Source: Hirudinaria manillensis (taxonomy: Eukaryota > Annelida > Clitellata > Hirudinida > Hirudinidae). Taken from it: a DNA stretch of 64,000 nucleotides. Below the pieces are notes generated by a model. The model worked only from the letters and a program-made list of their open reading frames with translations, had not been told where the DNA came from and did no database searches. Of the stretch, positions 48,316-58,100 are shown one piece after another. Every line of letters starts with the position of its first letter. Position 1 is the stretch's first letter. The stretch covers positions 4,496,001 through 4,560,000 of the forward strand of contig CM067531.1 of the NCBI GenBank assembly GCA_034509925.1, given 5' to 3'. Position numbers and translations under genes: made by a program.

Positions 48316-48708
48316 TTAATATCGGACGATCAGGACGGCGTAAACCTCGTTCTCGTCATCCGAATCCTCTTCGTCGTCATCTCCGGCTTGCATGCTTTCC
48401 AAACTGGCAAGAATTCGGTTCACAATGCCTTCCAAATCGTCAGCACTCTCGCTCTCGTTCACGTCTTTCGACTGGACTTTCAGTACGCTATGAGATTGAT
48501 CCTCTTTGAAGTCGTAGAATATTTCAGAATATTGCCTCTTGCAAAGGGGACAACTGGGATTCACTTCGGACCACTTCTGTATGCATTCGAAACAGAAACT
48601 GTGCTTGCACACGTTCGTCGTGCTCATGTTATTGATTTCACCCAAGCATATGACGCACGGATTCTCGGGAATGTCATCGCTCGATATGTCTTGTTGTGTA
48701 TTTGACAT
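48316..48708 (-). CDS. RING-finger protein, copy 54
   Basis: Protein identical to copy 1, silent Tyr65 TAC. Unit 48139-49004, marker G. Confidence 0.9.
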   Translation of the reverse strand: MSNTQQDISSDDIPENPCVICLGEINNMSTTNVCKHSFCFECIQKWSEVNPSCPLCKRQYSEIFYDFKEDQSHSVLKVQSKDVNESESADDLEGIVNRILASLESMQAGDDDEEDSDDENEVYAVLIVRY

Positions 48709-49181
48709 TTTCTTTGATTACGAAGTACTTTACACTTGCTCTAGAAACGATGGACGACGTATGTTTATGACGTTAACAGACATTTAACCCTTTGCCCGTG
48801 CCTTTCAGAAGGGAAAAAGATACTGAATAAAAAATACGAAAAAATAATTTTTTTAATTACGTTTAAAAAAATAATTTGTTTAAAAAATAATATTTTAAAA
48901 AATATTTGTTTATAATTCATTTTTTAAGCATTCTGGATGTTATTTTACACTATTATCAAGTCCTGAAATTTCGAATGTCCTTTTAAGGCCGGCCGCAGGA
49001 ATGGATGAGTTGGAAAAGTTTATGAAGCATTTAACATTAATAAAAACAAATCTCGTAATAATGCACTGGTATATTTATTTTATGGGGCACGTAATTGTTA
49101 TTAAGGAAAAATCTAATGGAAACGGATATCTTTCTTTCGTGATCATTCTTCTTCTGCATTCCGATCGGTGAGATATTTAGT

Positions 49182-49574
49182 TTAATATCGGACGATCAGG
49201 ACGGCGTAAACCTCGTTCTCGTCATCCGAATCCTCTTCGTCGTCATCTCCGGCTTGCATGCTTTCCAAACTGGCAAGAATTCGGTTCACAATGCCTTCCA
49301 AATCGTCAGCACTCTCGCTCTCGTTCACGTCTTTCGACTGGACTTTCAGTACGCTATGAGATTGATCCTCTTTGAAGTCGTAGAATATTTCAGAATATTG
49401 CCTCTTGCAAAGGGGACAACTGGGATTCACTTCGGACCACTTCTGTATGCATTCGAAACAGAAACTGTGCTTGCACACGTTCGTCGTGCTCATGTTATTG
49501 ATTTCACCCAAGCATATGACGCACGGATTCTCGGGAATGTCATCGCTCGATATGTCTTGTTGTGTATTTGACAT
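49182..49574 (-). CDS. RING-finger protein, copy 55
   Basis: Protein identical to copy 1, silent Tyr65 TAC. Unit 49005-49870, marker G; very like its left neighbour. Confidence 0.9.
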   Translation of the reverse strand: MSNTQQDISSDDIPENPCVICLGEINNMSTTNVCKHSFCFECIQKWSEVNPSCPLCKRQYSEIFYDFKEDQSHSVLKVQSKDVNESESADDLEGIVNRILASLESMQAGDDDEEDSDDENEVYAVLIVRY

Positions 49575-50047
49575 TTTCTTTGATTACGAAGTACTTTACA
49601 CTTGCTCTAGAAACGATGGACGACGTATGTTTATGACGTTAACAGACATTTAACCCTTTGCCCGTGCCTTTCAGAAGGGAAAAAGATACTGAATAAAAAA
49701 TACGAAAAAATAATTTTTTTAATTACGTTTAAAAAAATAATTTGTTTAAAAAATAATATTTTAAAAAATATTTGTTTATAATTCATTTTTTAAGCATTCT
49801 GGATGTTATTTTACACTATTATCAAGTCCTGAAATTTCGAATGTCCTTTTAAGGCCGGCCGCAGGAATGGATGAGTTGGAAGAGTTTATGAAGCATTTAA
49901 CATTAATAAAAACAAATCTCGTAACAATGCAATGGTATATTTATTTTATGGGGCACGTAATTGTTATTAAGAAAAAATCTAATGGAAACGGATATCTTTC
50001 TTTCGTGATCATTCTTCTTCTGCATTCCGATCGGTGAGATATTTAGT

Positions 50048-50440
50048 TTAATATCGGACGATCAGGACGGCGTAAACCTCGTTCTCGTCATCCGAATCCT
50101 CTTCGTCGTCATCTCCGGCTTGCATGCTTTCCAAACTGGCAAGAATTCGGTTCACAATGCCTTCCAAATCGTCAGCACTCTCGCTCTCGTTCACGTCTTT
50201 CGACTGGACTTTCAGTACGCTATGAGATTGATCCTCTTTGAAGTCGTAGAATATTTCAGAATATTGCCTCTTGCAAAGGGGACAACTGGGATTCACTTCG
50301 GACCACTTCTGTATGCATTCGAAACAGAAACTGTGCTTGCACACGTTCGTCGTGCTCATGTTATTGATTTCACCCAAGCATATGACGCACGGATTCTCGG
50401 GAATGTCATCGCTCGATATGTCTTGTTGTGTATTTGACAT
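50048..50440 (-). CDS. RING-finger protein, copy 56
   Basis: Protein identical to copy 1, silent Tyr65 TAC. Unit 49871-50736, marker A, with ggaagag, gcaatgg and a private gtaacaatg spacer change. Confidence 0.9.
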   Translation of the reverse strand: MSNTQQDISSDDIPENPCVICLGEINNMSTTNVCKHSFCFECIQKWSEVNPSCPLCKRQYSEIFYDFKEDQSHSVLKVQSKDVNESESADDLEGIVNRILASLESMQAGDDDEEDSDDENEVYAVLIVRY

Positions 50441-50913
50441 TTTCTTTGATTACGAAGTACTTTACACTTGCTCTAGAAACGATGGACGACGTATGTTTAT
50501 GACGTTAACAGACATTTAACCTTTTGCCCGTGCCTTTCAGAAGGGAAAAAGATACTGAATAAAAAATACGAAAAAATAATTTTTTTAATTACGTTTAAAA
50601 AAATAATTTGTTTAAAAAATAATATTTTAAAAAATATTTGTTTATAATTCATTTTTTAAGCATTCTGGATGTTATTTTACACTATTATCAAGTCCTGAAA
50701 TTTCGAATGTCCTTTTAAGGCCGGCCGCAGGAATGGATGAGTTGGAAAAGTTTATGAAGCATTTAACATTAATAAAAACAAATCTCGTAATAATGCAATG
50801 GTATATTTATTTTATGGGGCACGTAATTGTTATTAAGGAAAAAGCTAATGGAAACGGATATCTTTCTTTCGTGATCATTCTTCTTCTGCATTCCGATCGG
50901 TGAGATATTTAGT

Positions 50914-51306
50914 TTAATATCGGACGATCAGGACGGCGTAAACCTCGTTCTCGTCATCCGAATCCTCTTCGTCGTCATCTCCGGCTTGCATGCTTTCCAA
51001 ACTGGCAAGAATTCGGTTCACAATGCCTTCCAAATCGTCAGCACTCTCGCTCTCGTTCACGTCTTTCGACTGGACTTTCAGTACGCTATGAGATTGATCC
51101 TCTTTGAAGTCGTATAATATTTCAGAATATTGCCTCTTGCAAAGGGGACAACTGGGATTCACTTCGGACCACTTCTGTATGCATTCGAAACAGAAACTGT
51201 GCTTGCACACGTTCGTCGTGCTCATGTTATTGATTTCACCCAAGCATATGACGCACGGATTCTCGGGAATGTCATCGCTCGATATGTCTTGTTGTGTATT
51301 TGACAT
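50914..51306 (-). CDS. RING-finger protein, copy 57 (Phe64Leu)
   Basis: Phe64 to Leu (TTC to TTA) just after the RING, on the Tyr65 TAC background. The same base change puts a stop in the antisense frame. Unit 50737-51601, 865 bp, marker G, agctaat and gcaatgg. Confidence 0.9.
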   Translation of the reverse strand: MSNTQQDISSDDIPENPCVICLGEINNMSTTNVCKHSFCFECIQKWSEVNPSCPLCKRQYSEILYDFKEDQSHSVLKVQSKDVNESESADDLEGIVNRILASLESMQAGDDDEEDSDDENEVYAVLIVRY

Positions 51307-51778
51307 TTTCTTTGATTACGAAGTACTTTACACTTGCTCTAGAAACGATGGACGACGTATGTTTATGACGTTAACAGACATTTAACCTTTTGCCCGTGCC
51401 TTTCAGAAGGGAAAAAGATACTGAATAAAAAATACGAAAAAATAATTTTTTAATTACGTTTAAAAAAATAATTTGTTTAAAAAATAATATTTTAAAAAAT
51501 ATTTGTTTATAATTCATTTTTTAAGCATTCTGGATGTTATTTTACACTATTATCAAGTCCTGAAATTTCGAATGTCCTTTTAAGGCCGGCCGCAGGAATG
51601 GATGAGTTGGAAGAGTTTATGAAGCATTTAACATTAATAAAAACAAATCTCGTAATAATGCAATGGTATATTTATTTTATGGGGCACGTAATTGTTATTA
51701 AGGAAAAAGCTAATGGAAACGGATATCTTTCTTTCGTGATCATTCTTCTTCTGCATTCCGATCGGTGAGATATTTAGT

Positions 51779-52171
51779 TTAATATCGGACGATCAGGACG
51801 GCGTAAACCTCGTTCTCGTCATCCGAATCCTCTTCGTCGTCATCTCCGGCTTGCATGCTTTCCAAACTGGCAAGAATTCGGTTCACAATGCCTTCCAAAT
51901 CGTCAGCACTCTCGCTCTCGTTCACGTCTTTCGACTGGACTTTCAGTACGCTATGAGATTGATCCTCTTTGAAGTCGTATAATATTTCAGAATATTGCCT
52001 CTTGCAAAGGGGACAACTGGGATTCACTTCGGACCACTTCTGTATGCATTCGAAACAGAAACTGTGCTTGCACACGTTCGTCGTGCTCATGTTATTGATT
52101 TCACCCAAGCATATGACGCACGGATTCTCGGGAATGTCATCGCTCGATATGTCTTGTTGTGTATTTGACAT
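51779..52171 (-). CDS. RING-finger protein, copy 58 (Phe64Leu)
   Basis: Same Phe64Leu as copy 57, so the pair shares a recent ancestor. Unit 51602-52467, marker G, ggaagag, gcaatgg and agctaat. Confidence 0.9.
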   Translation of the reverse strand: MSNTQQDISSDDIPENPCVICLGEINNMSTTNVCKHSFCFECIQKWSEVNPSCPLCKRQYSEILYDFKEDQSHSVLKVQSKDVNESESADDLEGIVNRILASLESMQAGDDDEEDSDDENEVYAVLIVRY

Positions 52172-52644
52172 TTTCTTTGATTACGAAGTACTTTACACTT
52201 GCTCTAGAAACGATGGACGACGTATGTTTATGACGTTAACAGACATTTAACCCTTTGCCCGTGCCTTTCAGAAGGGAAAAAGATACTGAATAAAAAATAC
52301 GAAAAAATAATTTTTTTAATTACGTTTAAAAAAATAATTTGTTTAAAAAATAATATTTTAAAAAATATTTGTTTATAATTCATTTTTTAAGCATTCTGGA
52401 TGTTATTTTACACTATTATCAAGTCCTGAAATTTCGAATGTCCTTTTAAGGCCGGCCGCAGGAATGGATGAGTTGGAAGAGTTTATGAAGCATTTAACAT
52501 TAATAAAAACAAATCTCGTAATAATGCACTGGTATATTTATTTTATGGGGCACGTAATTGTTATTAAGGAAAAATCTAATGGAAACGGATATCTTTCTTT
52601 CGTGATCATTCTTCTTCTGCATTCCGATCGGTGAGATATTTAGT

Positions 52645-53037
52645 TTAATATCGGACGATCAGGACGGCGTAAACCTCGTTCTCGTCATCCGAATCCTCTT
52701 CGTCGTCATCTCCGGCTTGCATGCTTTCCAAACTGGCAAGAATTCGGTTCACAATGCCTTCCAAATCGTCAGCACTCTCGCTCTCGTTCACGTCTTTCGA
52801 CTGGACTTTCAGTACGCTATGAGATTGATCCTCTTTGAAGTCATAGAATATTTCAGAATATTGCCTCTTGCAAAGGGGACAACTGGGATTCACTTCGGAC
52901 CACTTCTGTATGCATTCGAAACAGAAACTGTGCTTGCACACGTTCGTCGTGCTCATGTTATTGATTTCACCCAAGCATATGACGCACGGATTCTCGGGAA
53001 TGTCATCGCTCGATATGTCTTGTTGTGTATTTGACAT
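52645..53037 (-). CDS. RING-finger protein, copy 59
   Basis: Protein identical to copy 1. Unit 52468-53334, 867 bp, marker G, ggaagag; ends with the altered GC palindrome. Confidence 0.9.
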   Translation of the reverse strand: MSNTQQDISSDDIPENPCVICLGEINNMSTTNVCKHSFCFECIQKWSEVNPSCPLCKRQYSEIFYDFKEDQSHSVLKVQSKDVNESESADDLEGIVNRILASLESMQAGDDDEEDSDDENEVYAVLIVRY

Positions 53038-53511
53038 TTTCTTTGATTACGAAGTACTTTACACTTGCTCTAGAAACGATGGACGACGTATGTTTATGAC
53101 GTTAACAGACATTTAACCTTTTGCCCGTGCCTTTCAGAAGGGAAAAAGATACTGAATAAAAAATACGAAAAAATAATTTTTTTAATTACGTTTAAAAAAA
53201 ATAATTTGTTTAAAAAATAATATTTTAAAAAATATTTGTTTATAATTCATTTTTTAAGCATTCTGGATGTTATTTTACACTATTATCAAGTCCTGAAATT
53301 TCGAATGTCCTTTTAAGGGCGGCCGCAGGAATGGATGAGTTGGAAAAGTTTATGAAACATTTAACATTAATAAAAACAAATCTCGTAATAATGCACTGGT
53401 ATATTTATTTTATGGGGCACGTAATTGTTATTAAGGAAAAATCTAATGGAAACGGATATCTTTCTTTCGTGATCATTCTTCTTCTGCATTCCGATCGGTG
53501 AGATATTTAGT

Positions 53512-53904
53512 TTAATATCGAACGATCAGGACGGCGTAAACCTCGTTCTCGTCATCCGAATCCTCTTCGTCGTCATCTCCGGCTTGCATGCTTTCCAAAC
53601 TGGCAAGAATTCGGTTCACAATGCCTTCCAAATCGTCAGCACTCTCGCTCTCGTTCACGTCTTTCGACTGGACTTTCAGTACGCTATGAGATTGATCCTC
53701 TTTGAAGTCGTAGAATATTTCAGAATATTGCCTCTTGCAAAGGGGACAACTGGGATTCACTTCGGACCACTTCTGTATGCATTCGAAACAGAAACTGTGC
53801 TTGCACACGTTCGTCGTGCTCATGTTATTGATTTCACCCAAGCATATGACGCACGGATTCTCGGGAATGTCATCGCTCGATATGTCTTGTTGTGTATTTG
53901 ACAT
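53512..53904 (-). CDS. RING-finger protein, copy 60
   Basis: Protein identical to copy 1, with silent changes at Tyr65 and Val128. Unit 53335-54200, marker G, tgaaacat. Last full copy before the edge. Confidence 0.9.
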   Translation of the reverse strand: MSNTQQDISSDDIPENPCVICLGEINNMSTTNVCKHSFCFECIQKWSEVNPSCPLCKRQYSEIFYDFKEDQSHSVLKVQSKDVNESESADDLEGIVNRILASLESMQAGDDDEEDSDDENEVYAVLIVRY

Positions 53905-54377
53905 TTTCTTTGATTACGAAGTACTTTACACTTGCTCTAGAAACGATGGACGACGTATGTTTATGACGTTAACAGACATTTAACCCTTTGCCCGTGCCTT
54001 TCAGAAGGGAAAAAGATACTGAATAAAAAATACGAAAAAATAATTTTTTTAATTACGTTTAAAAAAATAATTTGTTTAAAAAATAATATTTTAAAAAATA
54101 TTTGTTTATAATTCATTTTTTAAGCATTCTGGATGTTATTTTACACTATTATCAAGTCCTGAAATTTCGAATGTCCTTTTAAGGCCGGCCGCAGGAATGG
54201 ATGAGTTGGAAAAGTTTATGAAGCATTTAACATTAATAAAAACAAATCTCGTAATAATGCACTGGTATATTTATTTTATGGGGCACGTAATTGTTATTAA
54301 GGAAAAAGCTAATGGAAACGGATATCTTTCTTTCGTGATCATTCTTCTTCTGCATTCCGATCGGTGAGATATTTAGT

Positions 54378-54444
54378 TTAATATCGGACGATCAGGACGG
54401 CGTAAACCTCGTTCTCGTCATCCGAATCCTCTTCGTCGTCATCT
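54378..54444 (-). pseudogene. RING-finger gene fragment, copy 61, cut by the array edge
   Basis: Only the last 21 or so codons (acidic stretch, tail and TAA) remain. At 54444 the unit sequence stops and unrelated AT-rich DNA begins, so this copy has no RING and no 5' flank. Unit 54201-54444 keeps the AATAAA region. Confidence 0.9.
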
Positions 54445-55109
54445 TGGTTTCCACTTTTTTTTTAATTTATGCAAATAAATTAATTGTTTTTGAATTATAT
54501 TCACGGATATAAGATATAACTAAAGAATCTTAAATAAAACACAATAAAAGACTGTTTGAAATGAAGCAGATTTAATACCAACGTTAAAAATTAAACTTTA
54601 AAGACCATTTCTCAAATTCGATATATTTCTCGCATTAAAATATAAAATCTTATAAATATACAAAATATTTTTTTTAAATATGAAAAATAATTGCCTTCCA
54701 TGTTTAAAGAAGCGAATTGTATCCCCATTGTCCAACACCTTCCTGTCACAATCCTTCTTTTAAGTCAATCAGACTCACTTTTCTCTTGAAAAGGCAAATA
54801 TTCCAGCATCTTCCAAGTATTTGGTTATGGGCTCTACATATACTTCTGTATATGCCAGAAAACTCACCATGTTTGTCCTGAATATGATTCGATCTCTGCC
54901 ATCATTAATCATGCCATAGCAAGACATCCATATGTGATTATACAAGATGTGCAGCTTTCCAAAAGTATTGTATCAATATAAATTTGTAATTTTGTATTTT
55001 CTCAGGCCAGTATGTTCATGTATAGTTCATGTATATTTAAAACAACATGCAAACAAACCAAGCAATTACTTTCAAATTAGTTATTTTATGTAAACCAAGT
55101 TTTATAATT
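54445..55109. other. Junction between array edge and lin-9 3' end
   Basis: AT-rich single-copy DNA downstream of the lin-9 stop. On the minus strand a variant poly(A) signal ATTAAA lies at 54571-54576, and I saw no AATAAA, so the lin-9 3' UTR may run several hundred bases. A 50-residue minus-strand ORF (54775-54927) reads like protein (MSCYGMINDG, YVEPITKYLEDAG) and ends at a GTGAGT. I do not recognise it. Removing GTGAGT to the next AG would need a 36-base intron, too short to be usual, so it may be an exon relic or chance. Confidence 0.4.
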
Positions 55110-58100
55110 CTACAAAGTACTCGATGCCACGAATGCCTGAAGGTTTCCAGATTGTGTGAGTCCATTCTGAATGTGGTTTATGTGGACCTCAATGTTATTC
55201 TGAAAAATCCTGCAATTTGAAAAAATCAAATAGATGAAATCAATATAAAATCAATAACATCACAAAAATTTCCTCAGCTCAAAAACTAGTGATCAAAGCA
55301 CATTAAAGAATCAAATGATGCAATCATATTGGTACTAAGTATCCTATTTTATCTTTTTTGTAGTATCATCCAATTGTCCACCCACAAACGCACCCAACAT
55401 TGCTTGGATCCAGCTGACTTCTTATGGAATCAAGAGACTCCTGAAGTGACTTGAATTCAAATGAGTGCATCTCGCTGTCAGCAAATGTCTGAAAAAAATC
55501 TTTAATTCAAGATGCAATTAACATACAAGCAAAGCATTTTCTGATCATCAAACATATGCAAGTAAGATTTACTTTATATTTCTATTATTTACTTTGAGGA
55601 ACCAACCCTGATTTGCAGGAGGAGGGAAAGCAGATTAGAAATTAACTTCAGGTTTTTACCATCTTTTATTCTCTGGATTCCATCCTAAAATGTAAAACTA
55701 TAAGTTAACAAAACATTGCAACCAATGAAATTCTGACACTTATGAATAAATATTAAATTAAACTGGCTACAATTAATTAAATTTGTTCGGCAAGTCCTCA
55801 AGAGTGAATATTTCCAAACTACAAAAAGTGGACATTATTTATAAATAATTTTTAAATTATTTATTTAAAAGTACCATTTTTATTTTTATAAAATAAAAGC
55901 ATGAATTAAAAAGTCATATCTCTTATTAAATTTTATTTAATAATATTAATTTTATTAAAGTTCTATTTCTTAATAAGTCATAAATCGTTAGATATTATTA
56001 ACAAATAAATTGCTCGTTGCTATTTATATAACAACACTTAAAATAAACTCTAGTGCACAGTATAAAGGAAAAACATGCGATGATGATGATGTTGATGATG
56101 GTGGTGGTGGTGATGATGATGATGACGACGACGACGATGATGATGATGATGTATTCACCATCAACATGAATTTTGGATAAGACTACAGAAGTGGACAGGT
56201 GGAGTGAATTAGTCTTAATGATATATTCTAAAGAGCAGGTAATCCCTTGAAGAGTGCAGTTGGGTACAAGTTTGATTTGGTTCAATGTCCATCACTCTTG
56301 ATCAATTCTACTATACTGTGAATACCTAGCACAATAAGAAAAGTTACTGAAATTGAAAATTGAAATACAAACTTGAGTGCAGTTAGTTTTCCTGACAATC
56401 CCATCGGCCTCAACCTGACATTTCTTTCTAATCTCACTCGTCTGATCAAACATGGCGATACCTTGGTCTGGGTCAACCTGTTCATTTGCATTATTATTAT
56501 TATTATTATTGAAATCGTTTAAAAATTACTTTATAGGTTATTCAAAGAACTTCAATTTGAGAAAATATGCCTAAATTGATTTAAATGTTAATATTAAATA
56601 AATTATTTCATAATATTTGTAGATCCCATTAAGCAGCCCATCAACTGTTCAAATGCTAAATAACCTCCTTCCAAGTTTGGGTGACACCCTTCAGGTATTC
56701 ATTCAACTTCTTGTTCAGTAATTCAATATCCAGGAGTAGTCTTGCATACTTTTGTTGAAAATGAATCTCATAATCTTGACCATATGATTTCTGAAACCAA
56801 AATATATCTAGCCTTAAAAATAAAAATTTATTACATAACATCAGTTCTTCAGTAACTAGACCATAAAAATATTTACACAAGCGTACATTTACAAGCATCA
56901 CTTGATACTTATTTACATTAAAGAAAAGAATATTAAGTTATTTCATGAAATCACAAAAATAATAGCAAATCAAAATTCATGAAACCATTTTTTCTGCTTC
57001 AGAATTCATTTCCTTGAGTTCTTTTAAAAATGTCTTCTTCACTCCAAGAAGTTTTGTCACTTTTGTCTGCAATGTCATAAACATTCATCTCAGTTTGAAT
57101 GTAATTTGAAATCATTTAAGAACATTTTAAAAGAAATCCTCACAACATAGTCAAGGAATTTAATTGGAAATCCCCCGAGTGTGTTTCCATCTATATTTAA
57201 AGGAGGACCTTTGGAGGGAGAACTGCCCAGTAGCGGATCATTTTCCTGATTAATATGTAATGAATTTGTGCTTAATTTGTTTTAAATTTACCAAATCATT
57301 TAAAAATACATTTAAAGAGCAGGATTTCAAAGTCATATGAATGTTGAAAGGAAAACTTTCTAAATACCAGGCCAGGTGAATTGATGGAAGGATGCCTAGG
57401 AGGAGTGATGAACATTTGCCTCTGAGGTCTCTTCCTACTCTTGAACGACGACAGTGGAAGAGTCTCGTAAGAGTCGTTGCTCTGAAAAAGAAACAATGAC
57501 GGTCTCTTGTTTTCTCTGGCATTGTTGAGCATAATATTATTATCATGAAACGTGCTGTAGAGAAGTGGTGAATAATTGTAAATATTAACATCTTAGCAAA
57601 AATTATTTTCACTTACAAGAACATCAATGTCTATGACAGAATGAGTTCCAAGACCAGGTTGATCAAAGGTGATTCTGTAGACGTTGTTGGTCGTATCGAT
57701 GGCATCAATCACTCCGGTAAACAAGCCGTTCTGGGGTTTCCTTAATCTGGCTGTAATTCCAAAAATAACTCCTTCTAAGATGCATTCAACTAGCTAAATG
57801 AAGCAATATGTTGTGAAATAACTATTCACCTCTGTTCAGTGACCTCAAAAATACAAGAAACGTAAATGTTTCTGCGTAAGGTTTCCTTAATTCATCATAC
57901 CTGTAACTTTTGTTCCAACTACGAGAGGCATAGGAATATCGTCTGGCAAATCTTTCAAGTCCATGTGGTCTACACATTTCACCTGCTGCAGCATTCTAAT
58001 CTTTTGTCTCTTCGCTGCCAGGGCCATTCTCTCCTCTTCAAAAAATGCAGCCGAACACCTAAAGTATGATGTGATGAATATGCATAAACAAGAGATTTCA

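Larger units (their letters stand above)
1..54444 (-). repeat. Tandem array of 61 units (~866 bp) each carrying a RING-finger gene
   Basis: Head-to-tail units of 864-867 bp, all in the same orientation, are seen directly. The left end is outside the window. The right end is an abrupt break at 54444 inside the RING gene of unit 61. In unit 1 the layout is: AATAAA signal (minus strand) at 70-75, RING gene 178-570, a 5' flank from 571, an AT-rich block 687-790, and a GGCCGGCC palindrome at 849-856. A useful marker lies near unit offset 97: aaggaaaaatc (state G), aagaaaaaatc (state A) or aagaaaaatc (state del). Units 1-9 are G, 12-25 are all A, and later units are mixed. Several other variants occur only from unit 46 rightward. 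The LINE in unit 52 is the only large insertion. Homopolymer indels account for most length differences. An assembly collapse or expansion cannot be excluded from sequence alone, but many units carry private or shared variants, so they are not one read copied over. Confidence 0.97.

Noticed and set aside
1-54444. CRISPR array, rDNA or histone cluster
   Set aside because: Units are 866 bp with a protein gene, no spacer/repeat pattern of CRISPR size, no rRNA and no histone sequence; flanking genes are animal.
1-54444. Integrated virus as source of the array
   Set aside because: RING proteins occur in large DNA viruses, but no other viral gene, terminal repeat or capsid-type sequence is present, and each unit has only the one gene.
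55998-56285. Minus-strand ORF with Ile/Val runs
   Set aside because: Translation of the GAT repeat in a lin-9 intron.
57250-57612. Minus-strand ORFs of 120 and 78 codons
   Set aside because: They combine a lin-9 exon (57481-57368) in right or wrong frame with intron sequence; the spliced lin-9 model explains the conserved part.
57866-58069. Plus-strand 67-codon ORF
   Set aside because: Antisense of the lin-9 exon 57901-58058.
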